Assembly: GCA_020847375.1 (NCBI GenBank)
Contig: JADLCB010000015.1
Span: 1-64,000 of the forward strand
Length of the DNA stretch: 64,000 bases
Direction: 5' to 3'
DNA from: Phycisphaerales bacterium
GTDB lineage: Bacteria; Planctomycetota; Phycisphaerae; Tepidisphaerales; Tepidisphaeraceae
Below, piece after piece: positions 34,032 through 42,415 of the stretch. Position numbers and translations under genes: made by a program. The notes beneath the pieces are model-generated. The model was not told where the DNA came from, ran no database searches, and was given only the letters and a program-made list of their open reading frames with translations. Each line of letters begins with the position of its first letter. Position 1 is the first letter of the stretch.

Positions 34032-34907
34032 ATGCGACTGTTTATCGTCGTCAATCATGACAAACCCCAGGTGCGGGCTGCCCTTGATGAAATGTTGCCC
34101 TGGATTAAAAAACACGCGGACGTGATCGATATTGATGGTCAGACCGACAAGGACCTGTCCACCGTCGATGCCGATGTGATTCTGGTCATGGGGGGCGATG
34201 GAACCCTGCTCTCAGCCGCGCGTCGCCTGCAGGGTAGGCCGATTCCCCTGTTGGGTGTCAACTTCGGCAAACTGGGATTTCTTTCCAGCTTCAGTGTCTC
34301 GGACTTTCAACGACACTTCGACAAACTGCTGACCGGCGAGCTGCCTATGCGAGCGCGGCTGATGCTGGAGGCTTCGGTCATCTCGGCTGATGTGACCTGC
34401 CGCTATACCGATCCGCAGGATGTCGCTGCCCAACGCCGATTCACCGCCACCGCCTTGAATGATGCGGTTATCACGGCTGGCTCACCGTTTCATATGATTG
34501 AAATGAACCTCAGCGCCGATGGCCAGACCAGTGTGCGCTTTTTTGGTGATGGTGTGATCGTGGCCACCCCCTCGGGTTCGACCGCGTACAACATCAGCGC
34601 CGGTGGCCCGATCATTCAACCGGGGGTCGATGGGTTTTGCATCACGCCCATCTGCCCGCACAGTCTGTCATTCCGGCCGGTCGTCGTCAGTTCGCAAAGC
34701 ACCATTCTGATCACCGTGCTGGCAGCTAACAAAGGCACGACACTTTTCTGTGACGGCCAGGTTACGTCCAAACTGCAGCGTGGCGACACCATTGTTGTTC
34801 GCCGTGACCCGCACACTGTGACGTTGATCGAAAACCCCGACGTGCGCGGTTTTCATACGCTGGCCCAGAAGCTGCACTGGGCCATTGGCCCGCGCTATAA
34901 CTCCTGA
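34032..34907 (+). CDS. nadK: NAD kinase (ATP- or polyphosphate-dependent)
   Basis: 291 aa from the ATG at 34032; six codons upstream overlap the promoter. The core motif GGDGT occurs in VMGGDGTLLSAARRL, then PLLGVNFGKLGFLSSF. In the middle there is TALNDAVITAGS and, after it, VATPSGSTAYNISAGGPIIQ, with the NAD-binding Asp and Ser/Thr. The tail includes ITPICPHSLSFRPVV. It phosphorylates NAD+ to NADP+ in the cytoplasm. The next gene, a DUF167 protein, starts 25 bp later and is probably in the same transcript. No Shine-Dalgarno is seen. Confidence 0.94.
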   Translation: MRLFIVVNHDKPQVRAALDEMLPWIKKHADVIDIDGQTDKDLSTVDADVILVMGGDGTLLSAARRLQGRPIPLLGVNFGKLGFLSSFSVSDFQRHFDKLLTGELPMRARLMLEASVISADVTCRYTDPQDVAAQRRFTATALNDAVITAGSPFHMIEMNLSADGQTSVRFFGDGVIVATPSGSTAYNISAGGPIIQPGVDGFCITPICPHSLSFRPVVVSSQSTILITVLAANKGTTLFCDGQVTSKLQRGDTIVVRRDPHTVTLIENPDVRGFHTLAQKLHWAIGPRYNS

Positions 34908-34932
34908 CTATGTGCCCACGGCAGATCAACCG

Positions 34933-35211
34933 ATGGCTGACACTTTTTTCATGCTGCAAGTGAAAGTCGTGCCGGGTTCTTCCCGCGATCAAGTCGCTGG
35001 ACGCTGGGGCGAAGGGATCAAGGTGCGCGTCGCCGCACCGCCGGACAAGGGCCGGGCGAACCAGGCGGTCATCCAGATATTAGCTCAGTGGCTGGGGGTC
35101 AAACCGGCGCAGGTGAAGTTGATCCGTGGGCAGACCAACCCGCTGAAAACATTCCGTATTTCAGGTCTGGACGAATCGATACTGCGCAATCAGTTGGCGC
35201 TGCTGGATTAA
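34933..35211 (+). CDS. DUF167 (YggU) family protein
   Basis: 92 aa from the ATG at 34933; a later ATG at 34951 is also possible. The family core is complete: LQVKVVPGSSRDQVAGRWGE, IKVRVAAPPDKGRANQAVIQ and LIRGQTNPLKTFRI. These small alpha/beta proteins are widespread in bacteria and archaea; their function is not known. It follows NAD kinase by 25 bp on the same strand. The segment after it (35212-35342) holds no gene but has five TGGC units in a row (35251-35270). Confidence 0.85.
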   Translation: MADTFFMLQVKVVPGSSRDQVAGRWGEGIKVRVAAPPDKGRANQAVIQILAQWLGVKPAQVKLIRGQTNPLKTFRISGLDESILRNQLALLD

Positions 35212-35250
35212 GCATGTCCGGCTTTTCCCTGAACGCACCGAACCGTTGGT

Positions 35251-35270
35251 TGGCTGGCTGGCTGGCTGGC
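35251..35270. repeat. TGGC tetranucleotide repeat (5 units)
   Basis: Five exact TGGC units in the gap between convergent genes (DUF167 protein and diguanylate cyclase). Such a tract can change length by slippage, but it lies in no evident gene or promoter. Confidence 0.9.
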
Positions 35271-35342
35271 AAAGTTGGCCGTACCCGCGAGGCTGGCCGG
35301 CATCTGCGCGATTTCCCCCGCGTCCGCAGAGCGGGCTTGGTC

Positions 35343-36344
35343 TTACGGTCGGGCCATGCACGTCGTTACCGTTTCGGCATGACTGATGCAATTGCGCCCG
35401 CGCTCCTTGGCGGTGTACAACGCGGCATCGGCACTGGCGATTAATTCATCCGCGTGCGCAGGTCGAATGGTGCGCATCGAACTGATCCCGATGGACATGG
35501 TCACACCCGAACTGCGATTAAGAAATCGAGCCGTGCTTTGGGCAAACTCGCTGCTGATACGCTGCGCCACCGCCGTCGCCTGTTCGGTGTCAGCCACCGG
35601 CAGCAACAATACAAACTCATCACCACCATAACGGGCTGCCACGTCCATCTTACGCATGTTGGCACTGATCGCCTTGCCCGCCATCTGCAGCAGCTGATCC
35701 CCCACCTGATGCCCGTAACCATCATTGAGCTGTTTATAACCGTCCAGATCGATCATCACGCAACTCAAATCCTTATCGTAACGATCCGCCTCGGCAAAGA
35801 GCTGGTCGATCACCTGGCTGAAATAACGCCGATTGTGCAACTTGGTCAGGGGATCCGTCGCTGCCATTTCCTCCAGCAGTTGCAACGAACTTTCCAATTG
35901 GGTGTTTTTGGACCGCACTTCAAACAGCGCCGCTTCCAGCTCCTGGCGCAATAGATCGTTTTCACGCTTGATGCGGGCAACGATCAGGTTTTTTTCAACC
36001 ACCAGGGCAATGGTCTGGAGGTAATCGCCTGATTTGACAATGTAGTCCGTCGCCCCTTTGTTGATCGACTGAGCGGCGATATGCCCGACGTTTTCACCCG
36101 TCACCATGATGATCGGCGTGCGGCAAACCGCCTGCAGCGATTCCAGCAACTCCAGACCGTTGCAGTCAGGTAAATTATAATCCGCCAGAATCAGGTCAAA
36201 GTTGGACAGATCCAGCTTCAAGGCATCGCGGCCGGTTCCCGCCCCGCTCACGACCCCCGCGCCAAAATGATCTTCCAGCATCTCACCCATCAACTGGCGT
36301 TGATCGATGTCGTCTTCGATGATTAACAATCTGAGGTTCTGCAC
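35343..36344 (-). CDS. Response regulator with GGDEF domain (diguanylate cyclase, PleD/WspR-like)
   Basis: 333 aa from a GTG (36344) with GGTGAG upstream. Residues 1-120 form a receiver domain (acidic EDD, phosphorylation Asp in ILADYNLPDCNG, Lys in YIVKSG). A coiled-coil linker follows (RQELEAALFEVRSKNTQLES), then a GGDEF domain (165-325): DPLTKLHNRRYFSQV and the active site RYGGDEFVLLLP. An RxxD (RKMD) five residues before GGDEF is the product-inhibition site. It should make cyclic di-GMP from two GTP when phosphorylated. No kinase is next to it; a stand-alone receiver protein lies 125 bp upstream on the same strand. Confidence 0.93.
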   Translation of the reverse strand: MQNLRLLIIEDDIDQRQLMGEMLEDHFGAGVVSGAGTGRDALKLDLSNFDLILADYNLPDCNGLELLESLQAVCRTPIIMVTGENVGHIAAQSINKGATDYIVKSGDYLQTIALVVEKNLIVARIKRENDLLRQELEAALFEVRSKNTQLESSLQLLEEMAATDPLTKLHNRRYFSQVIDQLFAEADRYDKDLSCVMIDLDGYKQLNDGYGHQVGDQLLQMAGKAISANMRKMDVAARYGGDEFVLLLPVADTEQATAVAQRISSEFAQSTARFLNRSSGVTMSIGISSMRTIRPAHADELIASADAALYTAKERGRNCISHAETVTTCMARP

Positions 36345-36468
36345 GTTTCTCTCACCCTGTTCCGGCCTCGGATACTCATCCTGTTCATGACCTACGATTC
36401 ATTGCCCTGCCTGGTCAAGAAATAATTCTCGCTGCGGCGATTGGCCTGACCCCATCACGCCCGGCGCG

Positions 36469-36939
36469 TTAGCGTCGGGCTGAGTGCGAGGGCAGGTGAT
36501 GCGACGGATATTGATGAATCGTCAACCAGTAGTTCGTGCTGGTCAGAACCGTGCGCAGCATCTGCTCGGCATTGGACGGTTTGACCGTGTAACTATTGGC
36601 GCCGTTGGCCCGGGCCATCTGCATCTGCCCTTCATCAACAACCCCGGTCATCATCACCACCGGAATATCCTGCAAATCCGGATCAGACCGAATCGCCCGC
36701 AAAGTCTGCTGACCATTCATCTCCGGCATTTCAATATCCAGATAGATCAACCCCGGACGCGCCACATCCGACCACGGCCCGTGCTGTTGAAGGATTTCCA
36801 TCGCCTCACGACCGTTGGCGGCTTCGAGCACATGATTATGAATTTTTAATTCATTAATGGCGTCGCGCAAGATCATGCGGCAATCCGGATCGTCATCCAC
36901 CAGCAGAATTGTGATCGGTTGATCCTGATCCATCATCAT
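36469..36939 (-). CDS. Stand-alone CheY-like receiver protein
   Basis: 156 aa from the ATG at 36939 (AGGTG upstream; three ATGs are close together). A full receiver domain: ITILLVDDDPDCRMIL, phosphorylation Asp in LIYLDIEMPEMNG, VVMMTG, and the Lys in YTVKPSN. There is no output domain; the last 25 residues are polar (THQYPSHHLPSHSARR). Such proteins carry a phosphoryl group to another partner or bind it by contact. With the diguanylate cyclase gene 125 bp downstream on the same strand they may form a signalling pair; this is inference. Confidence 0.85.
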   Translation of the reverse strand: MMMDQDQPITILLVDDDPDCRMILRDAINELKIHNHVLEAANGREAMEILQQHGPWSDVARPGLIYLDIEMPEMNGQQTLRAIRSDPDLQDIPVVMMTGVVDEGQMQMARANGANSYTVKPSNAEQMLRTVLTSTNYWLTIHQYPSHHLPSHSARR

Positions 36940-37118
36940 AGAACACCTCGTGAGGCACGCCGTCAATCAGGCGTACCTGTGATGTGTCATCGGCTAAACA
37001 ATTGACGTGATTTGGTGTCGATGCCCCCAAGCCATCGCCCGATAATCTTCGTGCTGGTTTCGACCGCCCAACGACCTGCCTGACGACCGCAGGATCATCA
37101 CTGATCCCCAGGAGACCC

Positions 37119-37451
37119 TTATTGACCGCTCACCACGATCGTGCCTTTTTCGCGGGGATGATAAGAGCAGCCATACTCATATTTCCCGCTGCGGCTAAAG
37201 CGATATGAATAAGTGCCACCGGCTGATAAATTCCCCGATTTGAACGTCCCGTCCGTGCTGACCACATTGTGGTCGCGTTCATCGCGGTTGGTCCAGACCA
37301 CCGTATCATCCACTGCGATCGTCAGCGCAGCTGGTGTAAAGCTCATGTCCGCAATACTGACGCTGTGTACCCGGGCGGCCCCGACAGCCAGGTAAAGCCC
37401 CACCCCCCCGAGCATCAATCCGGCGGCGACCAATAAACTTTTTTGCTTCAT
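37119..37451 (-). CDS. Cupredoxin-like membrane-anchored protein
   Basis: 110 aa from the ATG at 37451 (an in-frame GTG lies at 37460). The N-terminus is a membrane anchor or signal (LLVAAGLMLGGVGLYLAVGAA). The rest reads as a plastocyanin/amicyanin-type fold: SFTPAALTIAVDDTVVWTN, DHNVVSTDG with His61, and YEYGCSYHPREKG with Cys95 and His98. In blue copper proteins a Met 3-5 residues after the last His completes the site; here that area is Pro-Arg-Glu-Lys-Gly, so the axial Met is missing. It may bind copper with three ligands or a different metal. An electron-carrier role outside the membrane is likely. Confidence 0.78.
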   Translation of the reverse strand: MKQKSLLVAAGLMLGGVGLYLAVGAARVHSVSIADMSFTPAALTIAVDDTVVWTNRDERDHNVVSTDGTFKSGNLSAGGTYSYRFSRSGKYEYGCSYHPREKGTIVVSGQ

Positions 37452-37608
37452 CTTGTCCACGGTTTTACAGTACCTTGTGTCAATAATGCCGGCCGATCCG
37501 ACGATCCACTGTCCTAACTCATTCGTCTGGCGGTGACTTGAACTAAAGATATTTTAGCCGCTGTTCATGACTGATGCTGGATAAAAAATTATCACAGGAC
37601 CCCGCACT

Positions 37609-38883
37609 ATGAAAGAAAAACTCATCCGCGACCCTGTGCATGATGTCATTGTTCTGCGTCTGGATGACCCGGGCGAGGCGCTGCTGTTTAATCTGATCAA
37701 CGCCCGCGAATTCCAGCGTCTGCGCCGAATCCGCCAACTTGGGCTGGCCTGCCTGACCTATCCGGGCGCTGAACATACCCGCTACAGTCACTCGCTGGGC
37801 GTGATGCAGACCGCCCGTCGCATTCTCAACCGCCTGAGCCGTCAGGTGCGCATCGACCCCTATCAGCGTATCGCCTGCCTGGCCGCAGCATTGCTCCATG
37901 ATCTGGGGCACGGGCCATTCAGCCATGTTTTTGAACGTATCAGCGGCGTCCATCACGAAAGCTTCACTCGGCGTATCATTCTGGATCAGCAAAGTGAAGT
38001 TCATCAGTTACTCCAGACTTTTGATCCCGACCTGCCGCAACTGGTCCAATCGCTGCTGCAGCGCGATCATCAGTCCTCTTGGATGCACGATCTCTTGAAC
38101 AGTCAGCTCGATGCCGACCGCTTCGACTATCTTCTGCGTGACAACCTCATGAGCGGCAGCCGCTATGGTCACTTCGATCTGCGCTGGCTGGTGCAGCATC
38201 TGGTGATCGACCCATCCACCAATCGCCTGGCCGTCACCCACAAGGGGATCAGCGCCGTCGAAACGTATCTTCAGGCGCGTTACCACATGTACCGAAACGT
38301 CTATTTTCATAAGGTTGTGCGCAGTGCTGAAGGTATGGTGCAATTAACCCTGCAACGGGCGCGACTGCTGGCGGTGCAGGAACGACTCGCCTGGCCGCGC
38401 CGTGAAGAGCCGGTCTATAAAGCCCTTCTGGGCCAGCAATTAACGATTGATGAATTTATCGACCTTGACGACATTGCCATCATGCACTGTTTCAAACTCT
38501 GGGCCGACAGCGACGATGCCATTCTGGCTGATCTTTGCCATGGGCTGCTCTACCGTCATCTGTTCAAAAGCCACGACCTGACTCATCTGGAAGATCAGGC
38601 TCAAGCCACGGAACTGCGCCAAGCAGCGGCTGAAGCCATTCTCGTGGCTGGCGGCGACCCCACCTACGCCATGTTCTACGACGAACCCGCCGACACCCCC
38701 TACACGCCATACCCAGACCGCAACGACAACGACGCCCAGCCGATTTTCATCCTTCTACCCAACGGACAACAATCCGACTTTGACTCGCTCTCCCCGCTGG
38801 GCCGGGTACTGGAGAAACAACTGATGTTCAGGCGAATCCATTTTTCGGCGGAATATCGCGAATTGATTACCTCCATCTTTTAG
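37609..38883 (+). CDS. HD-domain phosphohydrolase (dNTPase-like)
   Basis: 424 aa. The N-terminus is the usual start of this group (LIRDPVHDVIVLRL). The metal site is built by H...HD...D: HTRYSHSLGVMQTA, then LLHDLGHGPFSHVFE and LDADRFDYLLRDN. The sequence resembles YwfO-type proteins and dGTPases (SAMHD1 relatives), which remove triphosphate or phosphate from nucleotides. Which nucleotide is cut here is not clear. The C-terminal 60 residues (PYTPYPDRNDNDAQPIFILL) vary in the family. It lies 92 bp before the Mla-type operon on the same strand, likely a separate unit. Confidence 0.88.
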   Translation: MKEKLIRDPVHDVIVLRLDDPGEALLFNLINAREFQRLRRIRQLGLACLTYPGAEHTRYSHSLGVMQTARRILNRLSRQVRIDPYQRIACLAAALLHDLGHGPFSHVFERISGVHHESFTRRIILDQQSEVHQLLQTFDPDLPQLVQSLLQRDHQSSWMHDLLNSQLDADRFDYLLRDNLMSGSRYGHFDLRWLVQHLVIDPSTNRLAVTHKGISAVETYLQARYHMYRNVYFHKVVRSAEGMVQLTLQRARLLAVQERLAWPRREEPVYKALLGQQLTIDEFIDLDDIAIMHCFKLWADSDDAILADLCHGLLYRHLFKSHDLTHLEDQAQATELRQAAAEAILVAGGDPTYAMFYDEPADTPYTPYPDRNDNDAQPIFILLPNGQQSDFDSLSPLGRVLEKQLMFRRIHFSAEYRELITSIF

Positions 38884-38975
38884 CATCGCCACCGGTTGCG
38901 CCTGTTTTACGCCCCTTTTTCAATGCCCAAAACTGATGAACATGGTACGATAGCGACAACTGAGGGCGCTACTTT

Positions 38976-39332
38976 ATGACTCAACTCAAAACCGGCAGCG
39001 ATCTGATCCCCTCCGCTCGGCTCGAGAACGGCACTTTGTTTGCCAGCATCAATGGGGAAATCAATCTCTACAACACACCCGATATGCGAACCATCCTGCT
39101 GCACCTGATGCAGCAACATCCGATCAAAAATCTGGCCTTGAATCTTTCGCATGTCGCGTATGTGGATAGCAGTGCCATCGCGATATTCGTCGAACTTTTG
39201 CAAAAAACCCGTAAAGCCGGTGGCCTGGTCTATCTGATCGGAATACAACCTCGCGTGCGTGGGCTGCTGGAAATCGTTCGGCTGGACAAGCTTTTCAAAA
39301 TTGTCGCCAGCGAATCCGACATTGCCGCCTGA
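38976..39332 (+). CDS. STAS-domain protein (MlaB-like or anti-sigma antagonist-like)
   Basis: 118 aa. GAGGGCG lies about 9 nt before the ATG. The STAS fold is clear: LFASINGEINLYNTPDMRTI, then NLALNLSHVAYVDSSAIAIF with the Asp-Ser-Ser at the site that is phosphorylated in anti-sigma antagonists, and LVYLIGIQPRVRGLLEIVRL. Since the next three genes on the strand are MlaE, MlaF and MlaD homologues, it is best read as the MlaB-like partner that steadies the ATPase, though the conserved Ser leaves a signalling role open. The permease starts 128 bp later. Confidence 0.78.
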   Translation: MTQLKTGSDLIPSARLENGTLFASINGEINLYNTPDMRTILLHLMQQHPIKNLALNLSHVAYVDSSAIAIFVELLQKTRKAGGLVYLIGIQPRVRGLLEIVRLDKLFKIVASESDIAA

Positions 39333-39460
39333 CGCCCATTCCGGCCCCATTACCCCGCGTCATCGCCCGAAAGCTCTGTCTCGCACGGGTGATGATTCGC
39401 AGCCGACTGCCCGCCAACAAAAACTGTATAACAGCGGCGCGCGCGTCCGATAAATAAACC

Positions 39461-40273
39461 ATGCGCGCGGCGCGGCTTCCGTTTCTGGCGATTGGACAGG
39501 CTGCCATCGAGTTTCTACAGCTCGTCGGCGGCGTCGGTTTCCTGCTGTTTGACGCGATGCGCCAACTGCGGCGCACCCTCATCGCCCGTCGCGGCCGTCG
39601 ATTAAGCTGGTCCAACCTCTGGGCCCAGATGAACCGCGTGGGCATTAAAAGCATCCCCATCGTTTCCTTGGTGCTGTTCTGCATCGGCGCGATTCTGGCT
39701 TTGCAAATGGCGCCGATTCTGGAAACATTCGGCATGATCTCCAGCGTCGCCGACATTATCTCCGTGGCGATTTTTCGCGAGCTGGGGCCTCTGGTCAGCG
39801 CGATCGTCCTGACCGGCTTTGCCGGGGCTTCCATCGCCGCCGAGCTGGGAACAATGGTTGTCAGCGAAGAAGTCGAAGCGCTGGAGGCACAGGCGATCAG
39901 CCCGATCCGCTTCCTGGTCGTGCCGCGCGTACTGGCGACCACCATCATGATGATCTGCATTACCGTCGTCGGCGATTTGATGGGAATTTTTGGCGGGCTG
40001 ACCGTCTCGCAGATTTTTCTGGGTGTCGGATACAAGCAGTACCAGACACGCACATTCGATATTCTTCAGTTGCGCGATTTTATGACCGGACTGATCAAGG
40101 CCGGCGTCTTCGGCGTGTTGATCAGCGCCCTGGCGTGTTATCTGGGCTTGAGCGTGCGCGGCGGCGCCCAGGGTGTCGGGCTGGCGACGACGCGAACCGT
40201 CGTACTCACCATCGTCGCGTTGATCGCCGTCGATCTGCTGTTTACCGCGGTGTTCTACGGTCTGGGTCTGTAA
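39461..40273 (+). CDS. mlaE: MlaE-type lipid ABC transporter permease
   Basis: 270 aa. It has the MlaE/YrbE form: an N-terminal amphipathic helix (FLAIGQAAIEFLQLVGGVGF), then five or six membrane helices with IGAILALQMAPILETFGM, FRELGPLVSAIVLTGFAGAS and ELGTMVVSEEVEALEAQAI, which is the coupling helix that touches the ATPase. In the Mla system it moves phospholipid between the inner and outer membrane together with MlaF and MlaD. The gene precedes the ATPase gene by 29 bp. It supports a diderm envelope in this organism. Confidence 0.93.
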   Translation: MRAARLPFLAIGQAAIEFLQLVGGVGFLLFDAMRQLRRTLIARRGRRLSWSNLWAQMNRVGIKSIPIVSLVLFCIGAILALQMAPILETFGMISSVADIISVAIFRELGPLVSAIVLTGFAGASIAAELGTMVVSEEVEALEAQAISPIRFLVVPRVLATTIMMICITVVGDLMGIFGGLTVSQIFLGVGYKQYQTRTFDILQLRDFMTGLIKAGVFGVLISALACYLGLSVRGGAQGVGLATTRTVVLTIVALIAVDLLFTAVFYGLGL

Positions 40274-40302
40274 GCCGATGATTTTGTCCATGCTGAAACG
40301 TC

Positions 40303-41103
40303 ATGCCTGATAACATCGCCATCAAAGTTCTGGATGTGACCAAACGATTCAACGGTCGGGTCGTGCTGGACGCCATCCGGCTGGATGTGATTCGCGGCCA
40401 GACGCTGGTGATTCTGGGAGGATCAGGTTCCGGCAAGAGCACCCTGCTGCGATTGATGATCGGCAATGAACAAGCCGACAGCGGGAGAATCATGATTGGC
40501 GGCAAAGACCTGCGCGCGATGAATGAGGCGGAGCTGACCCGCTATCGCAATAACATCGGCGTCCTGTTTCAAAGCGGGGCCTTGTTCAATTCGATGACCA
40601 TTGCTGACAACGTCGCCCTGCCGCTGCGCCAGCATACGGATCTGCCCGAGCATACCATTGCGATCATGGTCAAGATCAAGTTGGAATTGATGGGCCTGCG
40701 CGAACACGCCGACAAAATGCCGGCTGAATTATCCGGCGGCATGAAAAAAAGGGCTGGTCTGGCCCGTGCCATTGCGCTGGATCCCAAGATATTGTTTTAC
40801 GATGAACCATCCGCCGGGCTTGATCCGGTCACCAGTGCCCAGATCGATCAGCTCATTATCGATCTGAATCGCAAGCTGGGTGTCACCAGCGTGGTCGTCA
40901 CGCACGAAATGGATTCAGCGTTTCGTATCGGCGACCGCATGGTTCTGCTGGATCGCGGCAAGTTCATTGTTTCCGGAACCGCCCAGGAGCTGCGCGAAAG
41001 CACCGATCCGCTGGTTCACCAATTCGTTTATGGCTTGACTGAGGGGCCACTGACTGACCGTCGCCGTGACGATGGGTATGAACATGATCTGCTGGACAGT
41101 TAG
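40303..41103 (+). CDS. mlaF: MlaF-type ABC transporter ATPase
   Basis: 266 aa. All ABC motifs are complete: Walker A ILGGSGSGKSTLLRL, Q-loop GVLFQSGALFNSMT, signature LSGGMKKRAGLARAI, Walker B ILFYDEPSAGLDPVT, and H-loop VVTHEMDS. The LSGGM signature and DEPSAGLDP are typical of MlaF/MKL-type ATPases. It powers phospholipid transport with the MlaE permease. It lies 29 bp after the permease gene and 80 bp before the MlaD gene. Confidence 0.94.
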   Translation: MPDNIAIKVLDVTKRFNGRVVLDAIRLDVIRGQTLVILGGSGSGKSTLLRLMIGNEQADSGRIMIGGKDLRAMNEAELTRYRNNIGVLFQSGALFNSMTIADNVALPLRQHTDLPEHTIAIMVKIKLELMGLREHADKMPAELSGGMKKRAGLARAIALDPKILFYDEPSAGLDPVTSAQIDQLIIDLNRKLGVTSVVVTHEMDSAFRIGDRMVLLDRGKFIVSGTAQELRESTDPLVHQFVYGLTEGPLTDRRRDDGYEHDLLDS

Positions 41104-41183
41104 ATCAATCACCTGGAGCGAATTACGGTAATCGCCTGACAGGCTGCATCGAAACCATTTGAAATTAAACCTGTGTAATCACC

Positions 41184-42398
41184 ATGAACAACGAGCGCAA
41201 CGCCCTTAAAGCCGGTCTTTTCATCATCGCCAGCCTGGGGCTGATTCTGGCGGTGATCTTCTCGATCCGTGGCGTCGGGCAGTTGCTCGATCGCCAGCGT
41301 CATCTGATCGTCACGTTCGATCTGGCTGATGACATCGGCGGATTAAGAATCGGCGATGAAGTCCGCATCGGCGGCTACATGGTGGGTATGGTCAAAAACA
41401 TCACCCTGGATACCGAACAAACCACGCCACATCTGCAGGTATTGATCGGGCTGCCAGCGCGCTATGAGATTCACGCCAATGCCGACGTGCGTATTCAATC
41501 GAGCGTCACCGGTGTCAGTGTGTTGAACTTTGAATCGCTGGGAACCGGCGCGCTGCTGGACAATAATGGCAGTATCCGTGGCCAAGCCAGCACCCTGACC
41601 CAACTGGCTGTGATGGTCAGCGACGTGACACCACGTTTCAAATCCATCGCCGCCAATCTGGAACAGGCGACCAGCCGGTTCGCCTCCAGCACCTTGGATA
41701 AAACCGAAACAACGATCGATAAAATCGCGACTCTGGCCGATGAAGGATCAGCCCTGGCGGTTCTGGCCGGCAAACAGATCAACCCTGATCTTCCAGCCAC
41801 GATCGGCCATGCCGCCCGGGGCATGATGCAGGAGATTGAGGATGTGATTGGTCAAAGCAAGGGCGATTTGCGCACCAGCATCGCCAATATCGCGGCCGCC
41901 ACCGATGCCCTGCGGCAGAAAACGCCCGAAATTCTCGAACATTTCGATCAATTGCTCGCCGGTGTGCAAAAGACGGTCGATGGCGTGAACGCCTCGCTGG
42001 ATGATATTCAGAAAACGGTCGTCAATACCCGCGAGCTGACCGCCGCTGCCCGTGAGTTGTTGACAAGCAATCGCAGCCGGATCGACAACATGATTATCGC
42101 CCTGAGAAAAACCGGCGATAATCTGAAAAACGCCAGCGCTGAAATTCGTCGCAGCCCGTGGCGCCTGTTGTATAAACCCGCTGCTGGAGAAATGGCCAAC
42201 CTGAATCTGTTTGATTCCGCCCGCGCCTTTGCGGAAGGGGCTGGTGAATTGTCCGATGCCACGCAAGCGCTGCGCGATGCGTTGCAAAGCGGTCAGATCG
42301 ACCCGGATCAACTCAAGACGATGCTCGAGCAGCTCGACCATAGTTTCAACCAGTTCAACACGGTCGAGAACAAACTCTGGCAGCAGGTCAAACAATAG
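41184..42398 (+). CDS. mlaD: MlaD-type MCE-domain protein
   Basis: 404 aa. One N-terminal membrane helix (AGLFIIASLGLILAVIFSI) is followed by a single MCE domain (HLIVTFDLADDIGGLRIGDE, VRIGGYMVGMVKNI, IQSSVTGVSVLNFESLG), which in MlaD forms a hexamer with a lipid pore. The C-terminal 270 residues are helical and coiled-coil-like (LDKTETTIDKIATLADEG; LDDIQKTVVNTRELTAAARE), much longer than MlaD of E. coli (183 aa), and may form a tube across the periplasm as in longer MCE proteins. No MlaC gene is near, so the long tail may replace the shuttle. It is the last gene of the set. Confidence 0.9.
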   Translation: MNNERNALKAGLFIIASLGLILAVIFSIRGVGQLLDRQRHLIVTFDLADDIGGLRIGDEVRIGGYMVGMVKNITLDTEQTTPHLQVLIGLPARYEIHANADVRIQSSVTGVSVLNFESLGTGALLDNNGSIRGQASTLTQLAVMVSDVTPRFKSIAANLEQATSRFASSTLDKTETTIDKIATLADEGSALAVLAGKQINPDLPATIGHAARGMMQEIEDVIGQSKGDLRTSIANIAAATDALRQKTPEILEHFDQLLAGVQKTVDGVNASLDDIQKTVVNTRELTAAARELLTSNRSRIDNMIIALRKTGDNLKNASAEIRRSPWRLLYKPAAGEMANLNLFDSARAFAEGAGELSDATQALRDALQSGQIDPDQLKTMLEQLDHSFNQFNTVENKLWQQVKQ

Positions 42399-42415
42399 AA
42401 ATCCCGCAGCAGCAC

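Noticed and set aside
35088-35444. 118-codon ORF across the TGGC repeat
   Set aside because: It overlaps the DUF167 gene in another frame and is Arg/Gly/Leu-rich; the repeat gives artificial WLAG units.
39295-40053. 252-codon open frame on the minus strand
   Set aside because: Antisense to mlaE; composition (Arg, Ser, Met) is typical of shadow frames.
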